In this document: positions 18,975 through 28,245 of the stretch, one piece after another
Layout of the letters: each line of letters starts with the position of its first letter
Numbering within the stretch: the stretch's first letter is position 1
Assembly: GCF_038432375.1 (NCBI RefSeq)
Contig: NZ_JBCAUS010000003.1
Span: 186,001 to 250,000 of the forward strand
Length of the DNA stretch: 64,000 bases
Reading direction: 5' to 3'
From: Methanococcoides sp. LMO-2
GTDB taxonomy: Archaea > Halobacteriota > Methanosarcinia > Methanosarcinales > Methanosarcinaceae
Made by a program: the position numbers and the translations under genes
Notes under the pieces: model-generated
The model's database searches: none
What the model was told of the DNA's origin: nothing
Seen by the model: the letters and a program-made list of their open reading frames with translations, nothing else

Positions 18975-20087
18975 ATGCCAGCAGAAGATTATGCACCAAT
19001 AGACACAAATTGGCTAGAAAATGCAGGGAACTTATGGACAACTCCGTTCGTAGATACTCCCTCGGAAAGAGTGATTGTGGATCCGATCATCCTGTCACAT
19101 GCAGCAAGCGTTTTCAAGAAAAACGTTGGCTACTTTTGGCAGAATCCGGCAGAAGCAATGAGAATGGTCTGTCATACATGTGAGATGTATGATGTGACTC
19201 CGGTAGGTCATTACCTATATGCAGATTATTGGGGTGAGGACTACGGAGCTAAAGTAAAGGTCCAGGCAAACTCCCCACCAGGAATTACAAAGCGTCCAAT
19301 AAAAGATGCTGCAGATGTTGATAATTTTGAAGTATTGAGTCCCGAAGATCTTGCAAAAGGTCCTACACTAACAAAACACTTTGAGGCACTGGACACCTGT
19401 CACAATGAATTCCCACAGATGTTCGCACCGATCACCCAGCTAGGTGGTACAATGGAGGTAGCAACAAACTGGGCTTCTATTGATGATGTTTTCATGTGGA
19501 TGATCACTGAACCGGAAGTTGTCGATAAGCTCACAACCAAGGCATCCGACCACATGGCAAATGCCTGTAAAGCCACAGCAAACCGCTATGGTGCAAACGT
19601 AATGATCACCGGTTCAGTAATTGCAAGCGGTGACCTGATGGACAGGGAACAGATCAAGAGGTTCAGTTACAACCCGGTCTCTAAAGCTGTCAGGAAAATG
19701 ATGAACGCAGGTGCAGGTCCTGGAGTTTACTACCACCTTTGTGGAAACCACAGTGATGACTTCGACCTCTGGAAAGATGCTCCAATGAGTCCTTTCACTG
19801 TTGTCCAGATCGGATACGACGGCAAGGATATCTTCCCATCAGAAAAGCTTGTCGAGAACTTTGGTAACAGGTGTACCTGTTTCGGAACAGTTGATACCAA
19901 GCTTGTGGACCGTGGTACACAAAAGCAGGTCTATGAACAGGCAAAAGAACAGATCCTTGCAGGAAAGGATAGTCCAAGAGGATTCATCATTGGAACTTCC
20001 TGTGAATGTCCAACAAATGCTCCACCAGCAAATGTCCATGCACTGGTAAAGGCTGCAAGAGATTTCGGAAAATATGAGAAGTTCTGA
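18975..20087 (+). CDS. UroD-family corrinoid/thiol methyltransferase
   Basis: 370-aa member of the uroporphyrinogen-decarboxylase superfamily to which methylcobamide:CoM methyltransferases (MtaA, MtbA) and several demethylases belong. The zinc motif HxC...C is intact: His254-x-Cys256 in [11 protein letters not shown] and Cys343/Cys345 in [13 protein letters not shown]. So it can activate a thiol or a methyl donor. The start is ATG 18975, preceded by GGTGAT at 6-nt spacing; earlier TTG/ATG codons at 18939-18942 lack this. It lies under the duplicated promoter and heads a four-gene plus-strand operon. With a corrinoid protein under the twin promoter, methyl transfer to or from cobalt is the natural role. 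Which substrate, and whether it is the CoM-side or substrate-side enzyme, is not visible. Confidence 0.85.
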   Translation: MPAEDYAPIDTNWLENAGNLWTTPFVDTPSERVIVDPIILSHAASVFKKNVGYFWQNPAEAMRMVCHTCEMYDVTPVGHYLYADYWGEDYGAKVKVQANSPPGITKRPIKDAADVDNFEVLSPEDLAKGPTLTKHFEALDTCHNEFPQMFAPITQLGGTMEVATNWASIDDVFMWMITEPEVVDKLTTKASDHMANACKATANRYGANVMITGSVIASGDLMDREQIKRFSYNPVSKAVRKMMNAGAGPGVYYHLCGNHSDDFDLWKDAPMSPFTVVQIGYDGKDIFPSEKLVENFGNRCTCFGTVDTKLVDRGTQKQVYEQAKEQILAGKDSPRGFIIGTSCECPTNAPPANVHALVKAARDFGKYEKF

Positions 20088-20129
20088 AGTTCGGAATACA
20101 AGGTGTACAAAAAATAAGGAGTGTTATCT

Positions 20130-20603
20130 ATGGATCTAAATGTATCTGATGAAGTAAACGACCTGTTAAAAGACAACGGGTTCAGGATCGAAGAAATCCA
20201 GGAAATAATCGAGAACGCAGAATCCAGTGGCAACAAACTGAAAGATGCGGATGGAGCAGTCTTCCTTGCAAAAGGTGTTTCAGACAACCTGACAACCTAC
20301 GCAGTCTATTCTCCTCTCGATAATGGTGCATTTGAACTGAAAAGTGCATATGCACATAAGATGGACATTGCCGGATTGACCGGTGGTTCCTTCGTCGAAG
20401 TCGAATATGACGATGAGAACGGATGGATCTGCAACAACTGTAACGAAGCATCCGTGGACAGGAATGTAGACATGTCCTACCTGGATGTTTCAAGACCAGG
20501 TCCCGGCATGGTCTGTCCGAAATGTGGTGAGATCTACATTTCCGAAGGTGTCAACAAGACACTGAAGACAGCCGAATCCATCCTGGAAGAAAAGAGAGCC
20601 TGA
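20130..20603 (+). CDS. Small Cys4 putative redox protein of methyltransferase clusters (DUF7479-like)
   Basis: 157-aa soluble protein. The N-terminal 90 residues are helix/strand with a conserved-looking core (SDNLTTYAVYSP, FELKSAYAHKMDI). A zinc-ribbon or rubredoxin-like pair of knuckles follows, CNNC and CPKC, about 30 residues apart. The C-terminal VCPKCGEIYISEGVNKTLK resembles small redox proteins next to UroD methyltransferases in anaerobes (NCBI names such as DVU_1557 or CLJU_RS11820 family, from memory, unverified). The start is ATG 20130 with AAGGAG upstream. It sits 42 nt after the methyltransferase and 35 nt before the radical SAM gene. It could pass electrons for corrinoid or radical SAM chemistry; this is inference. 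Confidence 0.65.
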   Translation: MDLNVSDEVNDLLKDNGFRIEEIQEIIENAESSGNKLKDADGAVFLAKGVSDNLTTYAVYSPLDNGAFELKSAYAHKMDIAGLTGGSFVEVEYDDENGWICNNCNEASVDRNVDMSYLDVSRPGPGMVCPKCGEIYISEGVNKTLKTAESILEEKRA

Positions 20604-20638
20604 TAAACCTGTGTAACTAAAACTCCGGGAGGGATAAG

Positions 20639-22138
20639 ATGGAACAGATCGGAAAAGTTGGTACCATTTGCCCTGAATGTCTCAAGAGCATTGAAGGTAT
20701 CAAATTTGTAGAGGATGGAAAAGTATACATCAAAAAAGAATGCGATGAGCATGGCACCTTTACTACACTCATTTCCAATGACATAAACCACTACCTGAAG
20801 ATGGAAGAGTGTTTCGATGTTGATCGTGCCAGGGTCAAAGCACCTTTGACTAATGTTAACAAAGGCTGTCCTTATGATTGTGGCATCTGCCCCTCCCACA
20901 AACAGGATACATGTCTTGCAGTTGTGGAAGTTACCGACAGGTGTGATCTGGGTTGTAAATATTGTTTCGCTGATTCCACAGCTGATGCCAGTAACGACCC
21001 GGATATGGATACAATAAGAGGAATGTTCGAAGCAGTAAAAGCCTGCTCCAACGACCCAACCTGTGTCCAGATATCAGGAGGAGAACCGACATTGAGGAAT
21101 GATCTGCCTGAGATCATCAGACTTGCAAAAGAAGTCGGCATCTCCCACGTTGAACTAAACACTAACGGACGACGCATTGCAAGAGAACAGGATTATCTTG
21201 ATCTCATAAAAGAAGCAGGCGTTGATGCGATATACCTCGGTTTTGATGGTGTATCTGATGATGTATACATGCAGAGGACCGGGAAAAAGCTGTTCGACAT
21301 AAAAGCTAAAGTCATCGATAGATGTGAGAAGACCGGAATTGGGGTCGTACTTGTACCACTTGTGGCAAAGAATTACAACCTCCATGAAGTTGGCGAAATA
21401 ATCAAGTTTGCCAGCCAACATGTTCCAACTGTCAGAGGGGTACATTTCCAGCCGGTCTTCTATTCCGGAAGGTCTCCTGATGAAATGGAAAACAGGACAA
21501 CAATTCTGGAATTGCTCGAAGCAGTAGAAGCTCAAACCAACGGGCAGTTGAAAGTTGATAATTTTACACCCTCTCTGATGCCAACTGCCCACTGTGGAGC
21601 AACCTGCCTGACACTTGTTGATGATAGTGGTTTCATTCCCCTGACCAATGTCTCAATGGGTGCTATAAAGTCAAAATCCGATGTTGCTAACAAGACAAAG
21701 AATTCGATAATGGGACGCTGGAAAGGTTCAACACCTGCACTGCAACCGGTCACAAAACCATCATGTTGTGACCTGCTTACCAAGACTGCACTTAGCAATG
21801 CCAGCAAGAATGATGAAACATCTTCCTGCTGTGAAAAGCCCGGGAACACCATCCCACTTGAAACGATACCGATGGAAAGCTCCTGCTGTCGTTCCGGCGG
21901 AGGATGGACAGACTTCATTGAGATGAGCATGAATAAATACCTGACCATTTCAACAATGGCCTTCCAGGATGTCTGGTCATACGAAAAGGAACGTGTTGAG
22001 AACTGTTGCATACACGTCGTGACCAAGGATGGAAAACTTATCCCGTTCTGCAACTACAACCTTAGCAATTGTAACGGCGACTTCCTGTACCGTAGCAAGA
22101 ACGACAAGAAGAACAAGGCTATTGGAATTGAAAAATAA
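20639..22138 (+). CDS. Radical SAM enzyme, Tes/MJ0619-like
   Basis: 499-aa radical SAM protein. N-terminal zinc-type Cys pairs ICPECLKSIEG and KKECDEHG (residues 11-38), then CPYDCGICPSHKQDTC (77-92), the canonical cluster C102-x3-C106-x2-C109 in TDRCDLGCKYCFAD, the SAM-binding QISGGEPTLR and ELNTNG. The layout matches the archaeal MJ0619/tetraether-synthase-like clade, which alkylates or couples unactivated carbons. The C-terminal third is unusual: three CC pairs (SCCDLL, SSCCEK, SSCCRS) in about 50 residues plus NCC and CNYNLSNC, enough for extra clusters. A strong GGGAGGG ribosome site lies before ATG 20639. Substrate unknown; its place between redox protein and AMP ligase suggests a carbon-modifying step in the same pathway. 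Confidence 0.82.
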   Translation: MEQIGKVGTICPECLKSIEGIKFVEDGKVYIKKECDEHGTFTTLISNDINHYLKMEECFDVDRARVKAPLTNVNKGCPYDCGICPSHKQDTCLAVVEVTDRCDLGCKYCFADSTADASNDPDMDTIRGMFEAVKACSNDPTCVQISGGEPTLRNDLPEIIRLAKEVGISHVELNTNGRRIAREQDYLDLIKEAGVDAIYLGFDGVSDDVYMQRTGKKLFDIKAKVIDRCEKTGIGVVLVPLVAKNYNLHEVGEIIKFASQHVPTVRGVHFQPVFYSGRSPDEMENRTTILELLEAVEAQTNGQLKVDNFTPSLMPTAHCGATCLTLVDDSGFIPLTNVSMGAIKSKSDVANKTKNSIMGRWKGSTPALQPVTKPSCCDLLTKTALSNASKNDETSSCCEKPGNTIPLETIPMESSCCRSGGGWTDFIEMSMNKYLTISTMAFQDVWSYEKERVENCCIHVVTKDGKLIPFCNYNLSNCNGDFLYRSKNDKKNKAIGIEK

Positions 22139-22207
22139 CTTTTTCTTTTTTAAATTTAGATCATGAGGTTTGAACTGTGAGTCAATAATAGAAGCGGAGG
22201 CAATAAT

Positions 22208-23359
22208 ATGAATCTTCCTGAAAAGATCAGCACATCCATAAGGATGAATGTAGCAAAAAGAAAACTGGATTCCAGAAAGATAAAAAGCACACATGGAAAT
22301 CCATTGGAACAGTGGGGCGTAGCTAAGATCAAAAAAGAGATAGCCAAAGATAAGGAACTGAAGAAGCTCTTTGGAGATAAGGATCTTAACAGGGATGATA
22401 TAAAGGCATACAAGCTTCTGAAACTAAAGGAACTGGTAGATTATGTTTCTAAAAACAGTCCGTACTATAAGGAACTGTATGCAGAACATGGTCTAAACTC
22501 ATCACAGATAAACTCATACGAGGACCTTGCAAAGATACCCCTTACAGAGCAGGACACGTTGGCAGCACACCCCTACCATTTTCTCTGTGTTTCTAGGAAA
22601 GATATTGCGCGTGAGTTTACAAGTTCCGGAACCACGAATATGCTGAAAAGGGTGGCATATACTCAAGGAGAATTACTTGAGATCGTTGATTCCGTGATCT
22701 CCGGCTTGAAGATGGCAGGAATGGATTCCAATGAGGACACCCTGCAGATAATGTACCCTACCATAACCGCAACATGGGATCCCGGGCTTGTTCTGAGCAA
22801 AGCCTGTGACCTTGGAGGCTTCCGTTCTGTGATCAATGATTCGGTTGATGCCCAGAGCCAGATCGACACAATTAAAGAAAAGGAAACTACCGTAATGATC
22901 GGTACTTCGTCGTTCATCTATAATTTTACAATTGAAGCAAATAAGATCGAAAACGTAAGGAATCTTGGCATCAAAAAGATCATTTGTTCATCTGAACCTC
23001 TAACTGACACCATGAGAATGGTAATAGAAAGCGTTTGGGGCTGCAAAGCTGTCAGACAGTGGGGTATGACAGAACTGGGGCTGGCGAATGCTATCGAATG
23101 TGAGGGGGAGGATGGTTTACATGTAAATAACCCGGATTTCCTGATTGAGGTTATTGACCCCAAAACCGGTGAGATCCTGCCCCCTGGAAAAGAAGGAGAG
23201 CTTGTAGTTACAACATTAAGACGCAGGTGTATGCCCCTCATTCGCTACCGTACACGTGATATTTCTGCAATCTTCGATAAGAAATGCAATTGTGGTGCTC
23301 ATCTGGACCAGAGGATCATGAATGTGAAAAGGATGGATGACTACAGCAGTAAAAATTGA
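22208..23359 (+). CDS. PaaK-like AMP-dependent carboxylate ligase
   Basis: 383-aa adenylate-forming enzyme of the phenylacetate-CoA ligase type. The phosphate-loop FTSSGTTNMLKR, the core VRQWGMTELGLANAIECE, GEILPPGKEGELVVTTL and RYRTRDIS are present. PaaK proteins are nearer 430 aa, so this one is compact: the C-terminal lid domain is short, ending KRMDDYSSKN. It may therefore adenylate or transfer rather than complete CoA ester formation. GGAGGC precedes ATG 22208. It lies 69 nt after the radical SAM gene. Comparable AMP ligases occur next to UroD methyltransferases and redox proteins in some sulfate reducers (recalled, unverified). A UUCG-loop terminator follows. Confidence 0.78.
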   Translation: MNLPEKISTSIRMNVAKRKLDSRKIKSTHGNPLEQWGVAKIKKEIAKDKELKKLFGDKDLNRDDIKAYKLLKLKELVDYVSKNSPYYKELYAEHGLNSSQINSYEDLAKIPLTEQDTLAAHPYHFLCVSRKDIAREFTSSGTTNMLKRVAYTQGELLEIVDSVISGLKMAGMDSNEDTLQIMYPTITATWDPGLVLSKACDLGGFRSVINDSVDAQSQIDTIKEKETTVMIGTSSFIYNFTIEANKIENVRNLGIKKIICSSEPLTDTMRMVIESVWGCKAVRQWGMTELGLANAIECEGEDGLHVNNPDFLIEVIDPKTGEILPPGKEGELVVTTLRRRCMPLIRYRTRDISAIFDKKCNCGAHLDQRIMNVKRMDDYSSKN

Positions 23360-23399
23360 CCTGATCAGCTCATACATTTCAAAAGCGATCGCCTTTTTG

Positions 23400-23417
23400 T
23401 GTCTCCTTCGGGAGACA
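23400..23417 (+). terminator. UUCG-loop hairpin terminator after the AMP ligase gene
   Basis: TGTCTCC-TTCG-GGAGACA: a 7-bp stem closed by a C(UUCG)G tetraloop, followed by TGATATTTTTC. It separates the ligase gene from the aquaporin gene, which may thus be read less. Confidence 0.7.
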
Positions 23418-23458
23418 TGATATTTTTCTATTGATACGGGATCGTTTGCCTTTCTTCT

Positions 23459-24175
23459 ATGAAACAAGGGGGAAGCTCGTTGATAAATTCAATCGAAAAA
23501 AGCGTTGCAGAGTTCATAGGAACATTCGCTTTGGTCCTTGTTGCTGCCGGATCGGTTAATGTGAACTGGAGTTTTCTGGGATCACACGACATTCTTGGTG
23601 TGGCAGCTGCATGCGGTCTCATAGTTACCATTGCAATGTACTCCATAGGGAATATATCAGGGGCACACATAAATCCTGCAGTTACCACATCCCTGTTCAT
23701 TACAGGACAAATGGAGATGAAAAACACGATATCCTATATTTTAGCTCAACTGATGGGAGCAACGGGTGCATGTTTGTTCCTTTCTTACTTGTTGCCGACA
23801 GATATGGGAAAAATGCATATTGGAACAACGGTTCTTGCATCAGAAGTTACCTTCACGGCAGGAATTCTGATCGAAGCTGTCCTCACTTTCATACTGGTGT
23901 TCACAATATTTGTGGTTGCCGTAGACAACAGGACATCGACCAAGTACGCCGGTGTCATCATAGGAGCTATTGTATTCCTGGACATCGTTGTAGGCGGGAG
24001 CCTGACAGGGGCATCAATGAATCCGGCAAGGACATTTGGTCCCGCATTTGTCCTTGGCCATTGGGCAGATCATCTTGTGTACTGGATAGGACCTATCACA
24101 GGTGGGATGTTCGCTGCTATCTTTTATGCAAAGGTGTTTTCCCAGAGGACAGGGAACAGGACGGAAAAAGCCTGA
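23459..24175 (+). CDS. MIP-family aquaporin/aquaglyceroporin
   Basis: 238-aa channel with six hydrophobic helices and both NPA boxes: SGAHINPAVTTS and GASMNPARTFGPA. The second box with Arg after NPA is the selectivity-filter Arg. N-terminus AEFIGTFALVLVAAGSVNV is typical. It probably passes water or small neutral solutes such as glycerol, or gases. A TTG start at 23480, directly after AAGGGGGAAG, is an alternative to ATG 23459. It is about 100 nt beyond the AMP ligase gene in the same direction but after a hairpin, so it may be partly separate. Why a methyltransferase locus has an aquaporin is unknown; uptake of an uncharged methylated substrate is one idea. Confidence 0.88.
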   Translation: MKQGGSSLINSIEKSVAEFIGTFALVLVAAGSVNVNWSFLGSHDILGVAAACGLIVTIAMYSIGNISGAHINPAVTTSLFITGQMEMKNTISYILAQLMGATGACLFLSYLLPTDMGKMHIGTTVLASEVTFTAGILIEAVLTFILVFTIFVVAVDNRTSTKYAGVIIGAIVFLDIVVGGSLTGASMNPARTFGPAFVLGHWADHLVYWIGPITGGMFAAIFYAKVFSQRTGNRTEKA

Positions 24176-24298
24176 AACTCAATTACTTCTTTTATCCTTC
24201 GTTTTTGTTCGCATTTACCGGATAGCGAATACCAACACAAATTAACAAAATAAAAATCAGAAAAGTAAAAAGATCCCCAACCCGAAAAGGGTCAAAGA

Positions 24299-25069
24299 TC
24301 AGTTGTTCATATCCATGGGAATCAGAAATGAACTTGCCTGCTCGTCCAGGCCAATGCGTTCAGCTATCCTGTAAACACAATCTCTGTCACATTGTGCATT
24401 GTATGGGGTATACTGACACTGGACATTCGTATTACATTCATTTATCCAGTTGATCCCGAACATTTCGGACAGGTACTTCATGCCTTCCCTCAGAGAGATA
24501 CGGGTAGCCTTTTTACAGCATCTTGCTCCGCCTGCATCCGCAATTGCTTCCAGTGACCTCGAAGTTCCCCTGTTTGCATGTGAACGCTCTTCCGGAGTCA
24601 ATGGTGTAGCATCCAGCAGGACACTTATTGCAATTCCTGCACCGATTCCTCCACCACATGCTCCCTGGTAACCACAGAAACCGCCTGCAACCTTTTGTCC
24701 TCTGCTGATACCTTTGACGATCTTGGTATAATCCTTCTGTCCTACGTAGTTCATGTAAGCAGTTATGAGGGCAGCAGGTACGAGTGAATGATGTTCAGGG
24801 CCATGCATTGGCATTTTCGGATGTGCCATGATCTTTTCCGCAATAAGGATCGGGTTTTTCAGATTCGTGCTCATGCAAACACTTTCAATGATCTCCAGTG
24901 CGTCTGCACTATGACATTTGTCACACACGTAATGTGCGCTTTCACAGCACATGTAGGTATCTTCTTCGGCTCCGCAGTAGTAGCATTTTGCTTTGCATGT
25001 ATGGTCATGGTAGCTAATGTCATTACCGCAGACCATACAATTCGTTGTTCCTTTTGGTATTGCATCCAT
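24299..25069 (-). CDS. DUF5714 Cys-rich protein (C-GCAxxG-C-C-like)
   Basis: 256-aa protein. The N-terminal 60 residues form a dense Cys/His zinc domain (CMVCGNDI, CKAKCYYCGAEEDTYMCCES, CDKCHS). The core has GFCGYQGACGGGIGAGIAIS and GGARCCKKATRIS, which together resemble the C-x-GAC...CC signature of the C_GCAxxG_C_C group; such Cys sets often hold an Fe-S cluster or act in redox or corrinoid chemistry. The C-terminus has a further Cys set (NECNTNVQCQ, QCDRDCVYRIAE). The start is ATG 25069 with AAGGTGAT upstream, and the frame's extension to 25141 is not used. It is the last gene of the minus-strand operon, 17 nt after the SDR. Function unknown. Confidence 0.75.
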   Translation of the reverse strand: MDAIPKGTTNCMVCGNDISYHDHTCKAKCYYCGAEEDTYMCCESAHYVCDKCHSADALEIIESVCMSTNLKNPILIAEKIMAHPKMPMHGPEHHSLVPAALITAYMNYVGQKDYTKIVKGISRGQKVAGGFCGYQGACGGGIGAGIAISVLLDATPLTPEERSHANRGTSRSLEAIADAGGARCCKKATRISLREGMKYLSEMFGINWINECNTNVQCQYTPYNAQCDRDCVYRIAERIGLDEQASSFLIPMDMNN

Positions 25070-25086
25070 TTTAATCACCTTCTTTC

Positions 25087-25935
25087 TTAAATTTGCGAAT
25101 TTTTTTCTCTTAGTTGAGAACGTGAAAATATTACCAGCCATTTCGTAGGCAGTCTCTTTACGAGCTTATGCGTCAGATCAAGAACACGACCAGGAATGAC
25201 CATATCCTTCTTTTTCTGCATCGCACGATAGGTCTCAAGTGCGACCTTTTCAGGTGTTGTGGCCATCCACGAACTGAATGTGTTCGTATTCTCCATCCGG
25301 GCAGCTTTCTGGAATCCGGTGCCTTTGACCGCAGTAGGACAGACTGCCATTACATGTACATTGGAACCCAGCTCCCGAAGTTCGTAGTTCAGGCTCCTGC
25401 TGAATTGAAGAATGAAACTCTTGCTGGCCCCATATGTAGTAAAATAAGGATTGGGCTGGAAGGCTGAGATCGAAGCCATATTTATGATCTGGCCCTCATC
25501 ACGCTCCAGCATGTCCTTAAGGTAAAGACGCGTGAGGTCATAGAGCGTAAGTACATGAAGATGAAGCATGTCGTGTTCATGCTGGCTGTCTATATCGTTT
25601 ATGAATCCGTAGGTTCCAAATCCGGCACAGTTAACCAGTACATCGACATGGGAGCAATGCTCCTTTGAAAATGAATATACCTCCCGCGCACATCCTGACC
25701 TGGAAAGGTCAACGGATCTCACCATAATTCGCGTTCCAGGATAAATCTCCTGCAGAAGCTTACGGGCATTGAGCAGTTCATCTTCCGGTTTAGCTACAAG
25801 GAGCAACTGATAACCATTTTCTGCGAACAATTTTGCCAGCTCGAAACCTATGCCACTTGATCCGCCTGTTATGAGAGCCGTTCTTTCATGGTGATCAGCT
25901 TCCAGTTCATTGTTGTCATTGTACAGGCTTTCCAT
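25087..25935 (-). CDS. Short-chain dehydrogenase/reductase
   Basis: 282-aa NAD(P)-dependent oxidoreductase of the classical SDR type. The cofactor motif TGGSSGIGFELAKLF, the NCAGFGTYG motif (Asn-Ala-Gly), and the catalytic Ser ... YGASKSF (Tyr-x-x-x-Lys) are complete. The C-terminus is basic and partly hydrophobic (HKLVKRLPTKWLVIFSRSQ), so membrane association is possible. A start at 25935 overlaps the aldehyde dehydrogenase stop by a few bases (GTGATC then ATG), so the two are translationally coupled. Such SDRs reduce aldehydes or ketones; with a class 3-like ALDH beside it, a long-chain aldehyde, alcohol and acid interconversion is plausible. Confidence 0.85.
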   Translation of the reverse strand: MESLYNDNNELEADHHERTALITGGSSGIGFELAKLFAENGYQLLLVAKPEDELLNARKLLQEIYPGTRIMVRSVDLSRSGCAREVYSFSKEHCSHVDVLVNCAGFGTYGFINDIDSQHEHDMLHLHVLTLYDLTRLYLKDMLERDEGQIINMASISAFQPNPYFTTYGASKSFILQFSRSLNYELRELGSNVHVMAVCPTAVKGTGFQKAARMENTNTFSSWMATTPEKVALETYRAMQKKKDMVIPGRVLDLTHKLVKRLPTKWLVIFSRSQLREKNSQI

Positions 25936-25940
25936 GTTGA

Positions 25941-27356
25941 TCACATCCACCTGTAGATCATTCTGAAAATCTTCCGGATGTTTTCCGTATAAGGCGGATA
26001 CAACATACCCATTGAACCCCACGTACGTTGCATCACAGCCCGCTCATTGGAAAAACCCACAAACCCGTGGAAGCCCAGTGACTTTCCGATACCACTGCTG
26101 TTTATACCTCCAAAAGGTAAGTGAGGGTTGCTATAACTGAGCATATAATCATTGGTAAGAGTGCTTCCTGAGGGAATGCTGTCAATGAAATAATCGATAT
26201 TGCCCTGATTCTCACTGGCAATGTACAGGATCAGTGGTGATGGGTTCTGCTCGATGACAGGGATAACATCTTCCCTGTTCCTGTATGTGATCATTGGAAG
26301 CAGGGGACCAAATATCTCCTCCTGCATTATCTTCATATCAGCGGAAACGTTTTCCAGCAAGGTAGGAGCTATGTAAAGATCGGAATCATCGAAATCGCCA
26401 CCATACAACACCCGAGCATCCTTTTCACATGCATCATTATAGAGATTCAGAAGCCTGTTGTAGTGATGATCGTTGATGATGCGACAGTAATCCGGGGAAT
26501 TCCGTATGCCTTCTCCCGACGGATCATAAAGCTGCTCCATTGCTTTTCCAAACTCAGTTACAAAACAATTCCTTGAAGACTCATGTACAATGAGATAATC
26601 AGGTGCAATGCACGCCTGGCCGTTGTTGATGAACTTTGCCCATGCAAGATTTTTTGCTATTTTCCTTACATTTGCTGTTTCATCTATGATTGCAGGTGAT
26701 TTGCCACCCAATTCCAGAGTAACACTGGATAAATGTTGAGCAGCCCTTGACATTATCTCTTTTCCGACACGTGGACTGCCTGTAAAGAATATATGATTGA
26801 AAGGAAAGTCAAGCAGTTTTTTTGCGACTGATTCATCCCCTTCGAAAACTGCAACCTAGCTCTCGTCAAACAGTTCATACACCATCAACGAGATGTAAGC
26901 TGAAGTCTTAGCAGCCATTTCGCTGGGCTTCAGTATAACTGCATTCCCGGCTGCAATGGCATAGACAAGAGGAACAAGAGTCAGGTTGAACGGGAAGTTC
27001 CAGGGTGCTATGATAAGGACAACGCCTTTTGGTTCATACCTAATGTGAGATCTTGTTCCCATAAGTGGAAGTGGTGTTGGTACTTTCCTGTCCTTCATCC
27101 ATTTGTGAAGGTTTCGTTTTACATGATTGATATGTGCCTGTACTATGCCTACCTCTGTAGCTATGACCTCGGCCTCAGGTTTGCGAAGATCATGGTACAT
27201 TGCTTCATAAAGATCGTTCAGGCGCTCCTCATCCTGAAGATAGCTCTCAATGCGCCTGATACGTTCCAGTCGTTCCTCTGCATTTGCCTGTGCAAGATTA
27301 GGCACATTCTTCTTCTGGATCTCAAAGACCTGCTGGATCTCCAAACACATATTCAT
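25941..27356 (-). CDS. Class 3-like aldehyde dehydrogenase with in-frame UAG (probable pyrrolysine)
   Basis: 471-codon NAD(P)-dependent aldehyde dehydrogenase, 27356 to 25941, broken only by TAG at 26858-26856 (codon 167 from 27356). Before it: LVPLVYAIAAGNAVILKPSE and IIAPWNFPFNLTL. After it, in the same frame without further stops: VAVFEGDESVAKKLL, HIFFTGSPRVGKEI, VTLELGGKSPAII, the catalytic Cys in NNGQACIAP, and EIFGPLLPM. All active-site motifs are intact, so decay is unlikely. In homologues the amber position is variable, often Tyr or Leu in this loop. I infer UAG is read as pyrrolysine. ATG 27350 with TGAGGA upstream is an alternative start. It lies 25 nt after the membrane-protein gene and overlaps the SDR gene. 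Confidence 0.88.
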
Positions 27357-27381
27357 TCCTCACATAAGGAAAATAAAGTGC

Positions 27382-28245
27382 TCAGACTGCACTGAGCCCA
27401 AGCAAAGATAGAGTATAGAAAGATGTCAGCAAAAATGCGGCAGTAGCCTCTCTTTTTGTCCACTCTTTCTGTCCGTTGACAAATCCTTTTAGTGCAGATA
27501 TACAACCTATCAAGCGTTCACTTCCATTATGGAGCCCTTTCCTTGCTTCTCTAATCTCGGCAAGTGACAGGCATATCCAGAGAAGGAATACATAGCCTGC
27601 CATAAGGGAAAGCAATGAAAAGGTCGGGTGTGACCATGTTCCAAGTGTTTCTCCTGCAGTTTCTGTAAGAACCGTAAAGAATCCTGTAAAGTATGCAAGC
27701 CTTAACAGGTTGAAGTTCCTGAATAGCATGAACACGATTCCGAATTTGACCGCTGTGATCAGGGGTTCTTTTGCCAGGTCAAAGTACCTGTAGTCTGCCA
27801 GTATGAGCAAAACAAAGCTCAGAATGACAAAGTGGTTTACATAATGGAACCAGCCTGCTTTTGAATAGTGATCTTCGAATATCTTCCATAAATTGTGGGC
27901 TGACCAGAATATTGTTCCATATCCGGGCAATATCCAGATCGGGACATTTCCAATTGCACCTCCCAGGTATGTGAAATATCCGTATTGAACACCCAGAAGC
28001 TCATGGATATAACCAAAAACGGAAGCAATAATCAGGAATATTTTCCCTTCCGTCTGGCTGTTCTTCCAGAAAAGGATCCATAATGCAGATAGTATGATCG
28101 CAGGAGCAATCTCATCTTTTGTCTGTATGTAATATGTAAGAACTCCAAATATTGTAAAGAGCATGAACAGACAAAAGTACAATGGAGTGTTGACAAGTAT
28201 TCTGCTTTTGTTCTCAATATCTTTTAAGGGGATCAATCCGCTCAT
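27382..28245 (-). CDS. Polytopic membrane protein, DUF817- or carotenoid-biosynthesis-like
   Basis: 287-aa integral membrane protein with about eight hydrophobic helices (LYFCLFMLFTIFGVLTYYI, AIILSALWILFW, FVILSFVLLILADY, LAYFTGFFTVLTETAG). Conserved-looking polar motifs lie near helices: HELLGVQYGYFTYLG, WSAHNLWKIFEDH and ETLGTWSHPTFSL. The last resembles DUF817 or the CruF/carotenoid-hydratase-like fold; I am not sure. AAGGAG precedes ATG 28245. It begins the tight gene string membrane protein-ALDH-SDR-DUF5714, about 195 nt and one hairpin downstream of the corrinoid gene. A hydrophobic substrate such as an isoprenoid or lipid would fit. Confidence 0.65.
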   Translation of the reverse strand: MSGLIPLKDIENKSRILVNTPLYFCLFMLFTIFGVLTYYIQTKDEIAPAIILSALWILFWKNSQTEGKIFLIIASVFGYIHELLGVQYGYFTYLGGAIGNVPIWILPGYGTIFWSAHNLWKIFEDHYSKAGWFHYVNHFVILSFVLLILADYRYFDLAKEPLITAVKFGIVFMLFRNFNLLRLAYFTGFFTVLTETAGETLGTWSHPTFSLLSLMAGYVFLLWICLSLAEIREARKGLHNGSERLIGCISALKGFVNGQKEWTKREATAAFLLTSFYTLSLLGLSAV

